From Mangifera indica (taxonomy: Eukaryota; Streptophyta; Magnoliopsida; Sapindales; Anacardiaceae): a stretch of 64,000 bases of DNA. A model generated the notes under the pieces. That model had not been told where the DNA came from and made no database searches. It worked only from the letters and a program-made list of their open reading frames with translations. The position numbers and the translations under genes are program-made. The stretch lies in assembly GCF_011075055.1 (NCBI RefSeq), contig NC_058140.1, forward strand, positions 13,700,668 through 13,764,667, in the 5' to 3' direction. How positions within the stretch are numbered: position 1 is the stretch's first letter; each line of letters begins with the position of its first letter. This document shows positions 1 through 12,178 of this stretch, one piece after another.

Positions 1-457
1 ATAAATAATAAATGATACATTATCAGTATAAATTTTAAATCTCCCAATCATACGCCCATAAAGAAATTTCCCTATATATTCTTAATATTAATTTTAATTT
101 TCAAAATATCAAAATTATTTTACAAAAACAAAAATAAGAGTATCATTATTTTTTTCAACAAAATAAATATAAAAAAAAAATCAGGATGCAAATCTAGAAT
201 AATTTAGTACGGTTGGTGTTTATTATGATGTACACAAAGAATTGTATTTTGAATATTATGAATTGCAGAATGCAAGATGACTCAAGTTGGTAATAAAGTT
301 ACTAAAAATGGCATGTTTAACTTATTGGCAATATTAGTTTTCTGGTGTGTAATCAAAAGGGAGGTAGGTGAGAGTAATTTTCTTGGACATAATTGGATCT
401 AAAATTTAGTTGTCAAAGGAATATCGAGGGACACTTGAAAGGTGATGATATATGTGG
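1..457. other. AT-rich intergenic, no gene seen
   Basis: No open frame with plant-gene character and no recognisable repeat end. The stretch is A/T-rich with short homopolymer runs. Its last nine bases (449-457) are the left target-site duplication of the adjacent foldback element. Confidence 0.6.
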
Positions 458-1371
458 GGGAAAGGGGGGGAAAAGGCCTATTACCCACCCAACTTTTAGG
501 TCATACTCAAACCTATACCTACGATAGATGAAAAATCTCAATTCTCACCCATAATCAAACTTCTATTAATTTTTTCTGTTAAAAGGAGGGGTAAAATACT
601 CATTTTACTGTTTATATTAAAAAGTTATAAAGTTTATTACTCTCCGTCGCCCTATGTTTTAGAAACTAACACTTCACTTTTATCTAAAGTTTTTAAACTT
701 TGAAAAGTAATATTTTCACCCCCAAACCTAGAGTTTCCATATTTTTTAAAACTCAGCTGCCCTGCATATCTTTCAAAAATAGCAGTTTCATCCTCATTCT
801 TTAACTTCATCTTCTGATGTCGTTTTCAGCCTCTTCCTTCTTCTGGTGCGACGACAGAAGATAAAGATCTCTTCATCACACCACTGTGCGACGAAGAGGT
901 CTCTCTTCGTCACTTCATCGTCTTTCATCGCTTGTTGTATCATTTAGACATGATGACGAAGGTGACGAACTGTCGTCCTTTGTCTGTTCTTTTAGATCTA
1001 AACGACGTTTTGTCTTCTAGATCTGGACGACGAAACGCTGTCATTCATCGTCTTTTATAGTCAAAGATGAGAGATCGGTGGAATGCATCAACCGTCAGTG
1101 GTGGTCGAAGAAGGAAGCAAACCCTAGGGGTAAAATTTAAATTTTTTAAACTTTGAGGATGGGTTGAGATGTTAGTTTTTAAAACCTGGAGGGAGAAAAT
1201 GGTGAAATTTTAAAATTTTAAAGTTTATAGGTAAAAAAACAATTTTGCCCTTGTCCCTAACTGAAAATTTGGATGACAGGTTGGTCATAGGTGGGAGTTT
1301 GAATTTTTCATCTCCTGTGGATGTGAGTTTGAAATTAAGCTAAAAGTTGGGTGGGAAATAGTTCTTTTCCC
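458..1371. mobile_element. Foldback MITE copy A (Mutator-like)
   Basis: The two ends are inverted copies of each other. The left end carries a run reading CCCACCCAACTTTTAG near 484-499, and the right end carries its reverse complement near 1338-1353. The imperfect inverted homology continues inward for a few hundred bases to a CCCTAGGGG-type box near 1122-1132. The centre holds a GACGA/CGTC-rich stretch. The element is flanked by TATATGTGG (449-457) and TATACGTGG (1372-1380), an 8/9 match, as expected for a 9-bp Mutator-type target duplication. No transposase frame is present, so it is non-autonomous. Superfamily assignment is inferred from the duplication length only. Confidence 0.72.
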
Positions 1372-1380
1372 TATACGTGG

Positions 1381-2206
1381 CTTGAGAGTTGTCCTCCAAC
1401 AACTTTTCAACACAAAAAATTAGTATCAAATATTAAAGTATGTACAAAATTATATTCAAATGGCCAGATGGGTTCCAGTGATGTTGCCAATTCCAGTGAT
1501 GTTCCAGTGATGCATAAATTTAGCGGTGTGCTTGATGGATCCATGTGGCCAGCAGAGTCCTGTAAATCAATACACATATAGAATATGAAATAAGAAATAT
1601 ATGTTACTTTGTTTAAGTGATTTATTATTATTATTTTTTTAACTTAAAGATGGGTTATTTCAATTGATAGATTTGATTACATTAAATCATTGAAATTTCT
1701 AAACTAATAATCCATCATAAAATAATTGCCTTATATAAGAGATTTACATTATAATCTTGGTAATTGGATAATATATTATATCATATATTAAAAACTTAAT
1801 TTTTTATATCAGATATTAAATATCATATCGTATTGTATAATAGTATGATATAATTTTTAATAAATAAAATATTAATAAAATAAAAAATATAATTGATACA
1901 TCATTATTTTAAAAAAAATCATAAACACTTTAAAAATTTTAAAATTCTTATTTTATAATTTATATCAATAATATATATAACATTATATATTAGGTATTAT
2001 AAAATATATTTATTATATTATATTAATTTAATATATTTTATAACATTTTTTTTTTTTAGCCCATTATATTGTAAGGATCATATATATGGTGGGTGTCATA
2101 AGAAATTACAACTGTGAATATAATAACCCGATATATGCACCGACAATCGATTGGAGGTGATTACCAAACCCCATTTCAGACATACCAATCTTTCTTGGTC
2201 TAGTAA
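1381..2206. other. AT-rich spacer between two MITEs
   Basis: Very A/T-rich, with many TATATA/TTAATA runs from about 1780 to 2060 and no credible coding sequence. The short frame running in from 1351 overlaps the end of MITE copy A, lacks any plant-protein feature and is judged spurious. Confidence 0.55.
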
Positions 2207-2215
2207 TTAAAATAG

Positions 2216-3086
2216 GGCTAAAAGATTTTTTCCCACCCAAGGTATAGTGAATTACCAATTCCCACCCATCAATTTTCAAAAACCTAAACACTCACCCATA
2301 GTTTGGAAAACTAACATCTACCCTCCAAAATTAAGTTAAGATTAAGGGTAAAATCATCATTTAATAATAATATTTAATATTTATATCATTTTACCCCTTT
2401 AATTTAGAAAACTAATAATTTATCTAAAATTAAATTTTGAAAAATAACATTTTTCTCCTATCTAGGGTTTCCAATTTTGCTGATGAATTTTCGGCCAACA
2501 ACTGCCAATCTCTCTCCCTTACGGTGTTGTCTCTTTATCAGATGTTCAATATTGGGTCGATAATGTCTGAATTCGACAGAATTTAGACAAAATCTAGATG
2601 AAGAATCGAAACTCTTTGTTAGGATCTTTCTCTGGACAACAACGACGATCCAGAAGAGACTGATCTCCTTATTTAGACCATCGTCGTCGTCTAGACGAAG
2701 CTGACTTCGTCTAAATTTCGTTGAATCTAGACATTGTTAGCCTAATATTGAACACCGAAGGGAGAGATGACATCGGGAGGGAGAGAGATTAGCCATTGTT
2801 AGCCAAAAATTCGCCGGGGAAATTGGAAACCTTAGGTAGGGGAAAAATGTCACTTTTTAAAACTTAATTTTATGCGAAATTGCTAGTTTTCCAAACTAAG
2901 GGTTAAGGGGGTAAAATGATGTAAATGTTAAATATTATTGTTAAATGATGATTTTACCTTTAATTTTAACTTAATTTTGGAGGGTAGGTGTTAGTTTTCC
3001 TAACCATGGGTGGGTGTTTGGGTCTTTGAAAGTTGGTGGGTGGGCATAGGAGTTCACTATACCTTGGGTGGGAAGTTCTTTTTGCC
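2216..3086. mobile_element. Foldback MITE copy B, perfect 9-bp TSD
   Basis: This is the best-preserved copy of the family. It begins GGCTAAAAGA and ends with TTTTTGCC, and is flanked on both sides by an identical TTAAAATAG (2207-2215 and 3087-3095). The arms (about 2216-2480 and 2800-3086) are reverse complements with small mismatches; both contain CCCACCCAAGGTATAGTGAA and, further in, an AACATCTACCCTCC-type block. The middle has a second, smaller inverted arrangement around GACGACGA/TCGTCGTC near 2640-2700. Nothing inside codes for protein. The whole element could fold into one long hairpin if transcribed. Confidence 0.82.
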
Positions 3087-3961
3087 TTAAAATAGTGGCG
3101 TCCAATCAGATGGTGAATTTGGCATTGTTTTGTCCTGCTTTTCTGTAATTAACTTACTCTCATTCCCACCGACGATTTTGACTTGTTGATAATTTAAAGA
3201 CAAAACGGTCTATTCAACCGCCGTTTTGTATTGAAGGTGGGATTCCAAGTTTCATTCAAAGATTGCTTCCATGAAAAGTATAATGCATTACCAATAAAAT
3301 TAAGAACATAATTTCTGTCTATAATTTTGTATATAAATTATAACATAATTTTTATAAATAAATATTAATTTATTTTTTATTTTTAATTATTTAATTATAT
3401 AATAAAATATAATAATATATCATTCTTTATATATTAAAAATATACTAAAAATTATGATTATAACATTTCTCGCGGCATTAGAAGAAATATTCGACACTTT
3501 TGTCAATGGAAACATAGGAAAGAAAATAGACAATCAAATAATAATAATAATAAAAATAAAGGTAACAACAGCCGTATTTGCTAAAGAATTTAAAAAAAAA
3601 AAAAAAAACACCTGTCTAATAAACATGTAGAATAAATAAAGACCTCGAACAGCCCAGATTCTATCATCTTCTTCCTCCGGACGCTTCTTCATGAATCAAC
3701 ATTAACAAAAGGAGCCATAACAACATTAAATAGAGTAATTAAAATTGAACCCATACAACAAAAAGTCTTTCTTTTTCTTCTCTATCTTCTCCATTTACGG
3801 ATCTTATTCCAGAAAATAGCTAGCCAGATTGAGCTTTGTTCTGTGAACACCACCTTCAATTAATAATATTTGTCACACAAGAGAACTGAAAATTACTTAC
3901 ATTAGCCTTGAAACAACCACTTTCCATCATCGAAACTCTTGGAATAATCAAAAGAAGGGTA
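3087..3961. other. Intergenic, 3' flank of the minus-strand gene
   Basis: A/T-rich spacer with a poly(A) run near 3591-3608. The part nearest 3961, from about 3620, is less A/T-rich and probably holds the 3' UTR of the minus-strand gene that ends at 3962. No other gene is seen. Confidence 0.5.
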
Positions 3962-4372
3962 CTAATTGCACGATAGAGGAAGACCAACTTTATCAGATCC
4001 CAGAAGCTTTCTCGTCTCTGACCTAACCTTGTAAAAAACATGTCTCCAACTTCCTCTATTGTGGAAACCCAGAATCACAGTTTCTTCCTCATTCATTTCC
4101 AGATCTTTAGCGAACACGGGCTTTCTCGACAAGATCCAAGTCCACCCCCAGTCCCACCACTTTCTTATCGAAGTTCCCGCGTATTCTCCCACGGAGGAAA
4201 CTGATTTTGATCTCTGAAAGGCCCAGGAAGCTGTTTGCGAAGAGAGGGGCTGAATCCTTAGGGAGAGAGAAGATAGCCTGCGGCGAAAGCATGGCTTCTG
4301 GTCGGCGGTGGAGTCGGCTTGTGAGAGAGGGAGTGAATGGTTCTTCTGAAAGCTTTGAATAATGGAGCTCAT
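3962..4372 (-). CDS. Small plant-specific protein of unknown function
   Basis: Uninterrupted 136-codon reading frame without introns. The first 45 residues are Ser-, Gln- and Pro-rich with basic residues (RRRLSSLSLR) and could be a disordered or targeting region. The second half is denser: a Trp-rich block (KWWDWGWTWI, about 68-77) is followed by an acidic stretch and a segment with FHNRGSWRHVFYKVRSETRK (about 102-121) ending near VGLPLSCN. This C-terminal pattern resembles an uncharacterised plant-only family. From memory, At4g35320/At2g17300 lie at the corresponding place beside the transporter/XCP1/DUF89 genes, but identity with them is only inferred from position. A longer overlapping frame (4107-4463) lacks the conserved C-terminal half and is rejected. 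No enzymatic motif is visible. Confidence 0.72.
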   Translation of the reverse strand: MSSIIQSFQKNHSLPLSQADSTADQKPCFRRRLSSLSLRIQPLSSQTASWAFQRSKSVSSVGEYAGTSIRKWWDWGWTWILSRKPVFAKDLEMNEEETVILGFHNRGSWRHVFYKVRSETRKLLGSDKVGLPLSCN

Positions 4373-5660
4373 CGTGGCGGCGGCCGGCGTTTAAGTGAAT
4401 GGGAGCACAGGGATGCGGGAGAGAGGAAGAAGAAATTAAAGAGGTGGCATATGTAATGTTCACAGCTCTCTTCCAGCCTGTTTTATTCTATTTCTTTTGA
4501 GACGGTTGGGTCCATCCATGTATGTACATCATACATAATATAACACATCATATACGCTTACATTATACACATGATATAGCCATCATTAGTAAAGTATTGA
4601 CTAGTTATTTATATATTAATCATGTTATGTTAACAGCATGCATGACCTGATTAGGATATTTTGATTGGAGAATAATTCTTATATGAACCAGAAAATGCAG
4701 TCTTAGTGTTTAAGTATGATCAAACGATATAAATTTTGAAAGAATCATATTCAAAAAATTAATTATTGAGATCAAAAAATTTAATATTATATAAATTTAA
4801 TATTAAAAATTTATAATTTTTAATATTATCTTAACAAATTTATTATTAAATTAGCAGGAGAATTACTAGTAAGTATTGTGGGGCATGTTTTACTATACCA
4901 GATGATTAAAGAAATGGCAGTTGTTTTGATGACTAAATTATGACTATTAGCTTGGCTAGCCTCGCAACAAGAAGAAAACTTGGACAAGGCATATTCTCTT
5001 GATGTGGCCAGCATTGGCTAGAATGTAAGCCGGGGACCGCCTTCAGCTGTCGGTTGACAAGTCAGTATCTGCTTATGTACATGAAAACATGGCATGGTAA
5101 AAGTAAAACAAACAGTGATTAACGTTTTACTCGACCTAAACTACTGCAAGTTGCCCCCTCCCTCTTCTTGCACCCACCATCTCTCACATGCTTGTTGCAC
5201 GCCTAATCAATAATAGATCATAAACCCTCTCCTCTATGGCTTTGGCGCTCCCCTCTATCCTCCTCTCTATCCCACTTCTGATTGTGACTAACCACTCAAG
5301 GTTAATCTCATGAAAGTAGTTGAAATAGTTTGCGAAACAGAAGAGCAACTGATAAAAAAATTGAAAACTTCATTAAAACTCTACTCTACTCAACTCAATG
5401 ATGCATTGCATTGGCCATTAAAGTTACAATAGAGAAAATAAAACTGAAGATTTGATAACTACATGAAATAAGGTTGCTTTTGGGGGTTGGATCGGTCGCC
5501 CCATTTGATTTTGAGCGATGATTAGAGAATTTAGTGAGAAAATGGTGGCGACAATGATGAGATTCTAATTAAAAAAAAATAGAGATTATGATTCTAAATT
5601 TGAATTATGAGGACTAAATTACAAAAGTTTAAACAGTCAAACTTTTGTGTTTTAAAAAAG
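4373..5660. other. Intergenic, no gene seen
   Basis: Upstream region of the minus-strand gene, then an A/T-rich spacer. A less A/T-rich, C-rich patch at about 5140-5290 (CCCTCCCTCTTC-type) looks like UTR or promoter sequence, but no convincing frame follows. The last nine bases form the left TSD of the next element. Confidence 0.45.
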
Positions 5661-6389
5661 GGTAAAAGCACTATTTCCCACTCAAGTTTAAGTGCTATCC
5701 CAACACACCCGTAAGGTTTGAAAAACCAAAAACCCTACTAATTTATTAAAAATCTCAGTTAAAGTTAAGGTTATAACCGTTTTTTAATTAAAAAAATTAA
5801 AGTTTTATTACATTTGCCCCCCCAGCTTGAAAACTCACAATCCTCCCACCTAAAGTTTAAAAAATCAAAATTTCTCCTTTAGGGTTTGCAAATCATCATC
5901 GGACACGATGAACATCATTGGAAACGAGGAACTTCGATGTCTCCGATGGCGTCGACTCTCCATCCTAGCTTAACTCTCTCTATCGATCACTTTTCAACCA
6001 CCGATGAAGACTAATTCTTTTGATGAAGACAATTTCATCTTTGTCGGAAGAATTAGCCTTCGTCGGTGGCTGTGAAGTGATCGATATAGAGAGTTAAGTC
6101 AAGAGGGAGAGCAAACGCCATCGAAGACAATCATCTCTGGCGATGTTTGCAAACCCTAAGGAGAAATTTTGATTTTTCAAACTTTAAGTAAGGGAAATTG
6201 TGAGTTTTCAAACTGAGAGAGATGAACATAATAAAATTTTAAATTTTTTAAATTTTTTATTAAATAACTATTTTGTCCCTAACTATAATTGAAATTTTTA
6301 ATAGATAAGTAAAATTTTAGATTTTTCAAATCTTACTGGTATAACTTTGAGATAACACTTAAATTTAGAGGAAAAACAGTCATTTGGCC
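5661..6389. mobile_element. Foldback MITE copy C
   Basis: Begins GGTAAAAGCACTATTTCCCA and ends in ...CATTTGGCC. The outer arms are diverged inverted repeats; inner arms are clearer, with AGGGTTTGCAAA at about 5881-5892 and its reverse complement near 6143-6156. A central hairpin is built around CGATCACTT/AAGTGATCG near 5985 and 6075. Flanks are TTAAAAAAG (5652-5660) and TTAAAAAAA (6390-6398), 8/9 matching, but low-complexity sequence makes this weaker evidence than for copy B. It shares terminal motifs with copies A and B. Non-coding. Confidence 0.66.
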
Positions 6390-6398
6390 TTAAAAAAA

Positions 6399-7067
6399 TT
6401 AAGGTGAGATTCGTAAAAAGACTATTCTTTTTGTTGCTTAAAATTTTTTATAAATAATAAAATTATTATTTTATCTTCGTAAGGTTGATGTTTCATAATA
6501 AATTTTGTACGAAAAAAAAAAAATCCTAAAGATGAAAAAGATCAAACTTGGGGGCGAAAATGTGAATCACCCCTAGATAAATAACCACCACATTCTTAAC
6601 GTGGTCATGAGTCAAAATAACAAAAAAAGTGTTCTCTTTTTGTTTCCACCCAATCTTTTTCGCAGTCCTCTACCAACCATCAACCCACCAACAAATATTT
6701 CCTAATTTTGATTAAAATTTAAAAATATGTTTGGTATGTTATAATTAATATAATTTAAAAATAATTAAAATATTTATATTATTTTTAATTAATATATCAT
6801 TTTAAAATGAAGATCTGGTTCGAATCTCCATCACTCTTAACATTTGGTTTTGATTTGTTTTAAGGCCCAAAAAATGGGTCAAGATTGGGACATAAATGGA
6901 TCAACATCAGTATGGGCCTTTAGCCCAACATCTTGTTTTATTTTGTTCTAATAGTTAATTTTTTTTTTAATTGTTAACTTTTCCGGCTGGATGAATCAGA
7001 GTTTCAGATCCTTGCCCGAACAAAATTCGCAAAACTCAGAGATATCCGAGCATCGAAATTCACGGAA
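6399..7067. other. Upstream region of the transporter gene
   Basis: A/T-rich spacer merging into the promoter and 5' UTR of the transporter gene. No clear TATA box could be fixed. The sequence becomes less A/T-rich from about 6980, consistent with transcribed leader immediately before the ATG at 7068. Confidence 0.4.
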
Positions 7068-10000
7068 ATGGAGTATAGAAAAATCAAAGACGAGGTAGGA
7101 GTTTCTATACTTACTCTCACGGTTTCACTTGTAAATGTTTAGAGTTTAACTGTAAATGTGTAAGTACAGGACAACGATGGAAGTGGCCGTGATGCCAATG
7201 ACTTAGAGAGTTTGAGAGGAAAAACTCATTCAGCTAGTACGTATTTTAACTTTTGAGTTCTGAATTTTGATTTTTGTAAAGATATTTTTTTTTGCTTATT
7301 GTTTGTACTGAACTGTAGTTTCACTTGGTAATGTGGTTGCAAGCCCTGTTGAACGGTCCAAATGGAAGCGCAAGTAAGTGAGAAAGATTTCATTCTTTCG
7401 TGTTTCAAAATTTTTTTTTTGTTTTAATTCTTAATTTTGATATTTGATTTGGATAGGTCAGTGGTTACACTTGCACTGACTCTTCTTACGAGTTCACAAG
7501 CGATATTGATTGTGTGGTCTAAGAGAGCTGGAAAGTATGAGTATAGTGTTACAACTGCTAATTTTTTGGTCAGGAATCAGGACGACTTGTATGTTACTTT
7601 AATGTTGGTTATGAATGCTGATTGAATTTGAACCTTCTATCTGCTTGTTTTTGGCAATAAAATTAGGTGGAAACTTTAAAATGTGCATTATCTCTTGCTG
7701 CCTTGGCGAGAATATGGAATAGTGAAGGTGTTACTGAAGATAACAGGTTTTCATAATTTTTTTTCTTTCAATCAATAGTATGATTTTGTTTGGGTTGGAA
7801 GTATCATCACTGTCTTGATTTTTTATTCATTAACTGGCTGCCGACTAGTCTTAGTAATTTACCCATTTTAAGTGGTTGGCAACTTACTGTTATCTAAACT
7901 TGTAGTTATTTCTTGTTTTGATTTGTATTCTCTGTGGACTAGGTTGAGTACAACTTTGGATGAAGTTATTGTTTATCCCATTCCTGCAGCACTATACCTT
8001 GTCAAGAATTTGCTCCAGGTAGGTTTTGGTGGTTGTTTGTTTGTTTTTGAATAGAAATAGAGGGGCATTAGCATATGATATTGTCTTTTTTCCTCTATCA
8101 TGTGCCAGTATTACATCTTTGCCTATGTGGATGCACCGGGTTACCAAATACTGAAGAACCTGAATATTATCAGCACTGGCGTTTTATACCGAATCATACT
8201 TAAGAAAAAGTATGCCCTCTGCAGCTTGTATATTTTCTGTGATCGAAATTATTGTTGATAATGCATAATTAATAAATCAAGAGAAATTTTACAAAAACAT
8301 CTTTGTATGCCTTTACGTATTTCTCTATTTTTAGGATTTCAGAATGCTTAGATCTTTGGGAAAAGTCAGTGTTTACTTAAGCTGAAGATAAACCTAAATA
8401 AAAGAGAATCCTTGCAGGATTCTAAAAGAGCATAATCTAACCTGTATACCATTTCAGGCTAAGTGAGATTCAGTGGGCAGCTTTCATTCTACTATGTTGT
8501 GGGTGCACCACAGCACAACTGAACTCTAAGTAAGAATTCGAGCTCTTCTTTTCTCCTAGATTGCTTCATGTGAATAGATTGGCCAATATTTTGTCTAACA
8601 TCATTGTCCTACTACTTTTAGTTGGCAAATCAACATTATAAATATTAGTGGGGTGTCCCAACTTTTTGTCGAGTTATAATTATGTGAAAATTTTTAACGA
8701 AAATTTATATCTCCTTAAAACTGGTTTTATGTTGTTTGGCAGTTCGGATCATGTCGTTCAAACACCTTTTCAAGGTTGGATAATGGCCATTGTGAGTTGC
8801 TAATGAATTTCAGATTCTTTGTCCAGTGGAAGCAAGAAATTCTAAATGGATATAATAGCTTATGGATGCTTTGTAACAGTTGGTAAATGCTTTTGCAGGT
8901 AATGGCACTTTTGAGCGGTTTTGCTGGAGTGTATACTGAGGTGAAATTTTAAGTACCTGACATACTCATTAATTTATAGGTTTTTCATATTTACAATATT
9001 TATTAGTGTTCATACAGTATCTTACGGCCAAGACGTTTCTTTAAATAGTTGTAAATGATTCTTGAAAAATCTTGATTTTGGATGTCAAAATCTCCATAAA
9101 GTGCATAGTGCATTTCTCATTTTAATCACACAGAAGATTCTATTTCAATGCTGTGTTTGTTTTTGTGTTGGCAGGCAATAATTAAAAAGCGACCTTCAAG
9201 AAATATAAATGTGCAAAATTTCTGGTTGTATGTCTTTGGGATGGTCTTCAATGCTGCTGCAATAGTGATTCAAGATTTTGATGCTGTCATGAACAAGTAA
9301 TTTCAACTTTTTTATCTCTTACCAATTCTGCTTTTATAGCCTGTCTGCTTCATGCGTGTGTGTGTGTGTGTGTTTGAATCAGTAAATATCTGTGCCCATG
9401 TGTGGCTAGATCATTGGATATATCCATCCATGTTCTTAAATGATAAGTTCATCTATCTCCTGCCCTTAAAGTAGTTCTCATGTAATGATTTAATATTTCC
9501 TAGTTTATATTTATTGTTATATTTAGCTTAGAAGTAAAGCATTTTGTGTTCAGGGGGTTCTTTCATGGATACTCATTGATAACAGTTCTCATGATTCTTA
9601 ACCATGCCCTCAGGTATGTTACACATCTTTTATGGCATGATCAATTTTTTGTTTGCTTGTTAATTTCTATTTTAAATTAGATTCCACAAAAAGTTACACA
9701 TTAGTTTGAGGAGAAAATGGTGTGATTGTCAATTAATGCTACCACATGTGAACTCTATTGTGGGGAAGAAACAAAGTTTGGAGATACTTAACTATGGTCA
9801 CTCAATTCGTCATGCTTTTTATGCTATGGGTTTACAGAAGGCTGCCTGCATCCGATTTTATTTTCAGTCAGTAACAAGATCTGTGATCTGTCAAAGATAT
9901 GAAACACTATTTTTTTATTTAAATTTAAATTCTTCATAAATATTAGAAAGATATCTAAACTTTATTTGTCATTTCCCATATGTTGTTTTTATACAATATG

Positions 10001-11066
10001 CATAAAATATATACATTTTTTTCTCTATGCAGTGGGATTGCTGTTTCCATGGTAATGAAATATGCAGACAATATTGTGAAGGTAAATCAGCTGCTTCAAT
10101 TTTTTAAGTCGGGTTTACATTTTACTAATTGACAAATTACTGTGACAATAGGATATTAGTTTTAGATTTTCAGTTTTAACAAAAGCCAGCACATTGTAAA
10201 TATAGATGTAAAACATCTTTAGACGGCCTTTAGGAGAAAATAAGGAGTGCGCAAACCTAAAGAAGTGAGAGAAAGAACATCAATGATAGAGAAAACTATT
10301 TAGGTAGCAAAATGAACACTCTCTTTTGTTACTTCTCTCTTGACTAACAAAGTGCTGGGTAAATAGTACATAAGTCCCAGTTAAACCCATCATCATATTT
10401 CTTGGGAGATCATGCCCCTGCCAATGTACTTTGGGCTATGATTGGCTTTGCATTGTGCCTGATAATCTCCTTATTAAATGATATTGTTTTTGTCAGCTTG
10501 GTATGCCAACTTAATTGGATATCATGAATTTCGTTAATCTTAGAAAGACTCCGGTCCATCTTATGGAGAATGGTTATGGATTTTCTGCTTTATTCGAAAT
10601 AATATACTTATTTAGCTTTTATAACGTGGTGTGCAGGTGTATTCTACGTCAGTGGCAATGCTTCTTACAGCAGTTGTCTCTGTGTTCCTCTTTGGTTTTC
10701 ATCTTTCCCTTGCCTTTTTTCTTGGTGCTACGTAAGTGTTTTTTTCCACATGCTATTACTTGCTATTATTATAGTACAATCCTAAGAGCACTGACCTCAT
10801 TCATATCTGGCAAGCATGGCCTGTGCGTAGCCAAGTCAAATTAGAAGCATAAAAAAAAAAGAAGTATACATATAGTTTGATCAAATTTGTTTGACATCAC
10901 CATTTTAGTATTGACGCACTGTGTTTACCATTCAAGTACTGGCTGGAAAACATAATCATAAATTGTTGTGTTGGCTATTTATTTACTGAATGTTTATTTT
11001 GTCTCCAGTGTTGTTTCTGTCTCGGTATACTTGCACTCTGTCGGAAAGCTACAACGACAGTGTTAA
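7068..11066 (+). CDS. CMP-sialic acid transporter-like (nucleotide-sugar transporter)
   Basis: Fifteen exons: 7068-7094, 7170-7236, 7319-7373, 7457-7568, 7667-7746, 7943-8018, 8109-8209, 8458-8529, 8743-8791, 8899-8940, 9175-9296, 9554-9613, 10033-10081, 10637-10731, 11009-11066. They close in frame to 354 aa. The product belongs to the NST/TPT (drug/metabolite transporter) superfamily, about ten membrane helices, normally Golgi antiporters of nucleotide sugars. Family hallmarks include LTSSQAILIVWSKRAGKYEY, the NLLQYYIFAYVDAPGYQILK region, ILLCCGCTTAQLNSNSD and SVFLFGFHLSLAFFLGAT. The N-terminus MEYRKIKDE and the rest match my recall of the Arabidopsis CSTLP4/CSTLP1 type (At4g35335). Plants lack abundant sialic acid, so the true substrate is uncertain. 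The exon 2 donor is a choice between GTACGT at 7237 and GT at 7241; only the former keeps frame. Intron 4 uses GTCAGG as donor. Confidence 0.93.
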
Positions 11067-12178
11067 CTTCCTCTTGCTGCACGGAATTGTAAAGGTTCAT
11101 GTCCTGAGAATTTTTGTTCCTTTTCGTCTTCCAATTCATTAAATCATAATCGTCAAATGGATCTCTGATATATAAAGCAATTTTTTTTTTTCTTTTTAAT
11201 GCCCGTAATATTGTCTGAGAAGTAGTTCAACATAGAAGTGCTTACAATATCAGACTTTGATGTGGTTATGTAGCTTGTATATGAGTGGGACGCAATGGAT
11301 TTAAGGTGTAAAATGTTGTACTGTAGCTTATTATTTCATGAAGTTTTCATAGGTGCTCAATACATAGTTGGAATCTTTTTAGTTAATTTTTCAATTTTTT
11401 TTAGGTGCTTAATTATGTGTTTTTATGTGCTTCCATGTTGCACAAACACTCCAAAATGTTATATTTTAAATAAAATTTCCATTATACTTTGAACCAAATC
11501 GTAGTTAGACATTCCAGTAAAACTTAGATTAATGATTAAATAATAATTAAAAAGTAAAAAATAAAATAGTTTGGGATGTCTTAGTTCTTTCCAGTGTCTA
11601 CGATGTTGACGTATAAACGTTTTCAATACCCAACAATTTCGTAAACAATTATCATTTTATTATCCATGCAGTCGTTTGGTTTGGTTCTTTCTGAGTAAAG
11701 ATTCTTTTAATAATTTATTATTTATTATTTATATTATTTATTTTATTAGATTTTGATAACAAATAAAATAATATATTAATATTTTTTATTATATTTAATT
11801 AAATATAATAATTATTTATATTTATTTAATAATTTTTTAAATAATTTATTTTCAAAATAATATTTTAATAATAAAATATTATTTAAATTAAACGTTTTAT
11901 AAGTGATTTAATTAGAAGTAAATAAAGATTTTGGTAATCTACATAAAAATACTCTTGATTTTATTATAATTTTATTTTTATTTATTAATTTTTTAAAATA
12001 AAAATATATTTTAATATAAATAAAATAAGGGTAATTAATTAAAATAAGTAAAATTTTAAGTGTTTATACGTTTTTAGGTCACCCTAGAAAAGTTTTACTA
12101 AAATAAGCAAACCGTATTTTTTTTACCCTTTTTACCTTTATGTTGAAAAACCAAGTAAAAATATTTTTTTTGAGAATC
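11067..12178. other. 3' flank and AT-rich spacer
   Basis: 3' UTR-like sequence after the transporter stop, then a strongly A/T-rich stretch (about 11700-12060). Its edges have GTCGTTTGG-like and TTTGGTAATC-like sequence, as in small MITEs, but I cannot fix paired ends. No gene. Confidence 0.4.

Noticed and set aside
1351..1581. 76-codon plus-strand frame
   Set aside because: Starts inside the right arm of foldback copy A, crosses its target duplication and has no family features.
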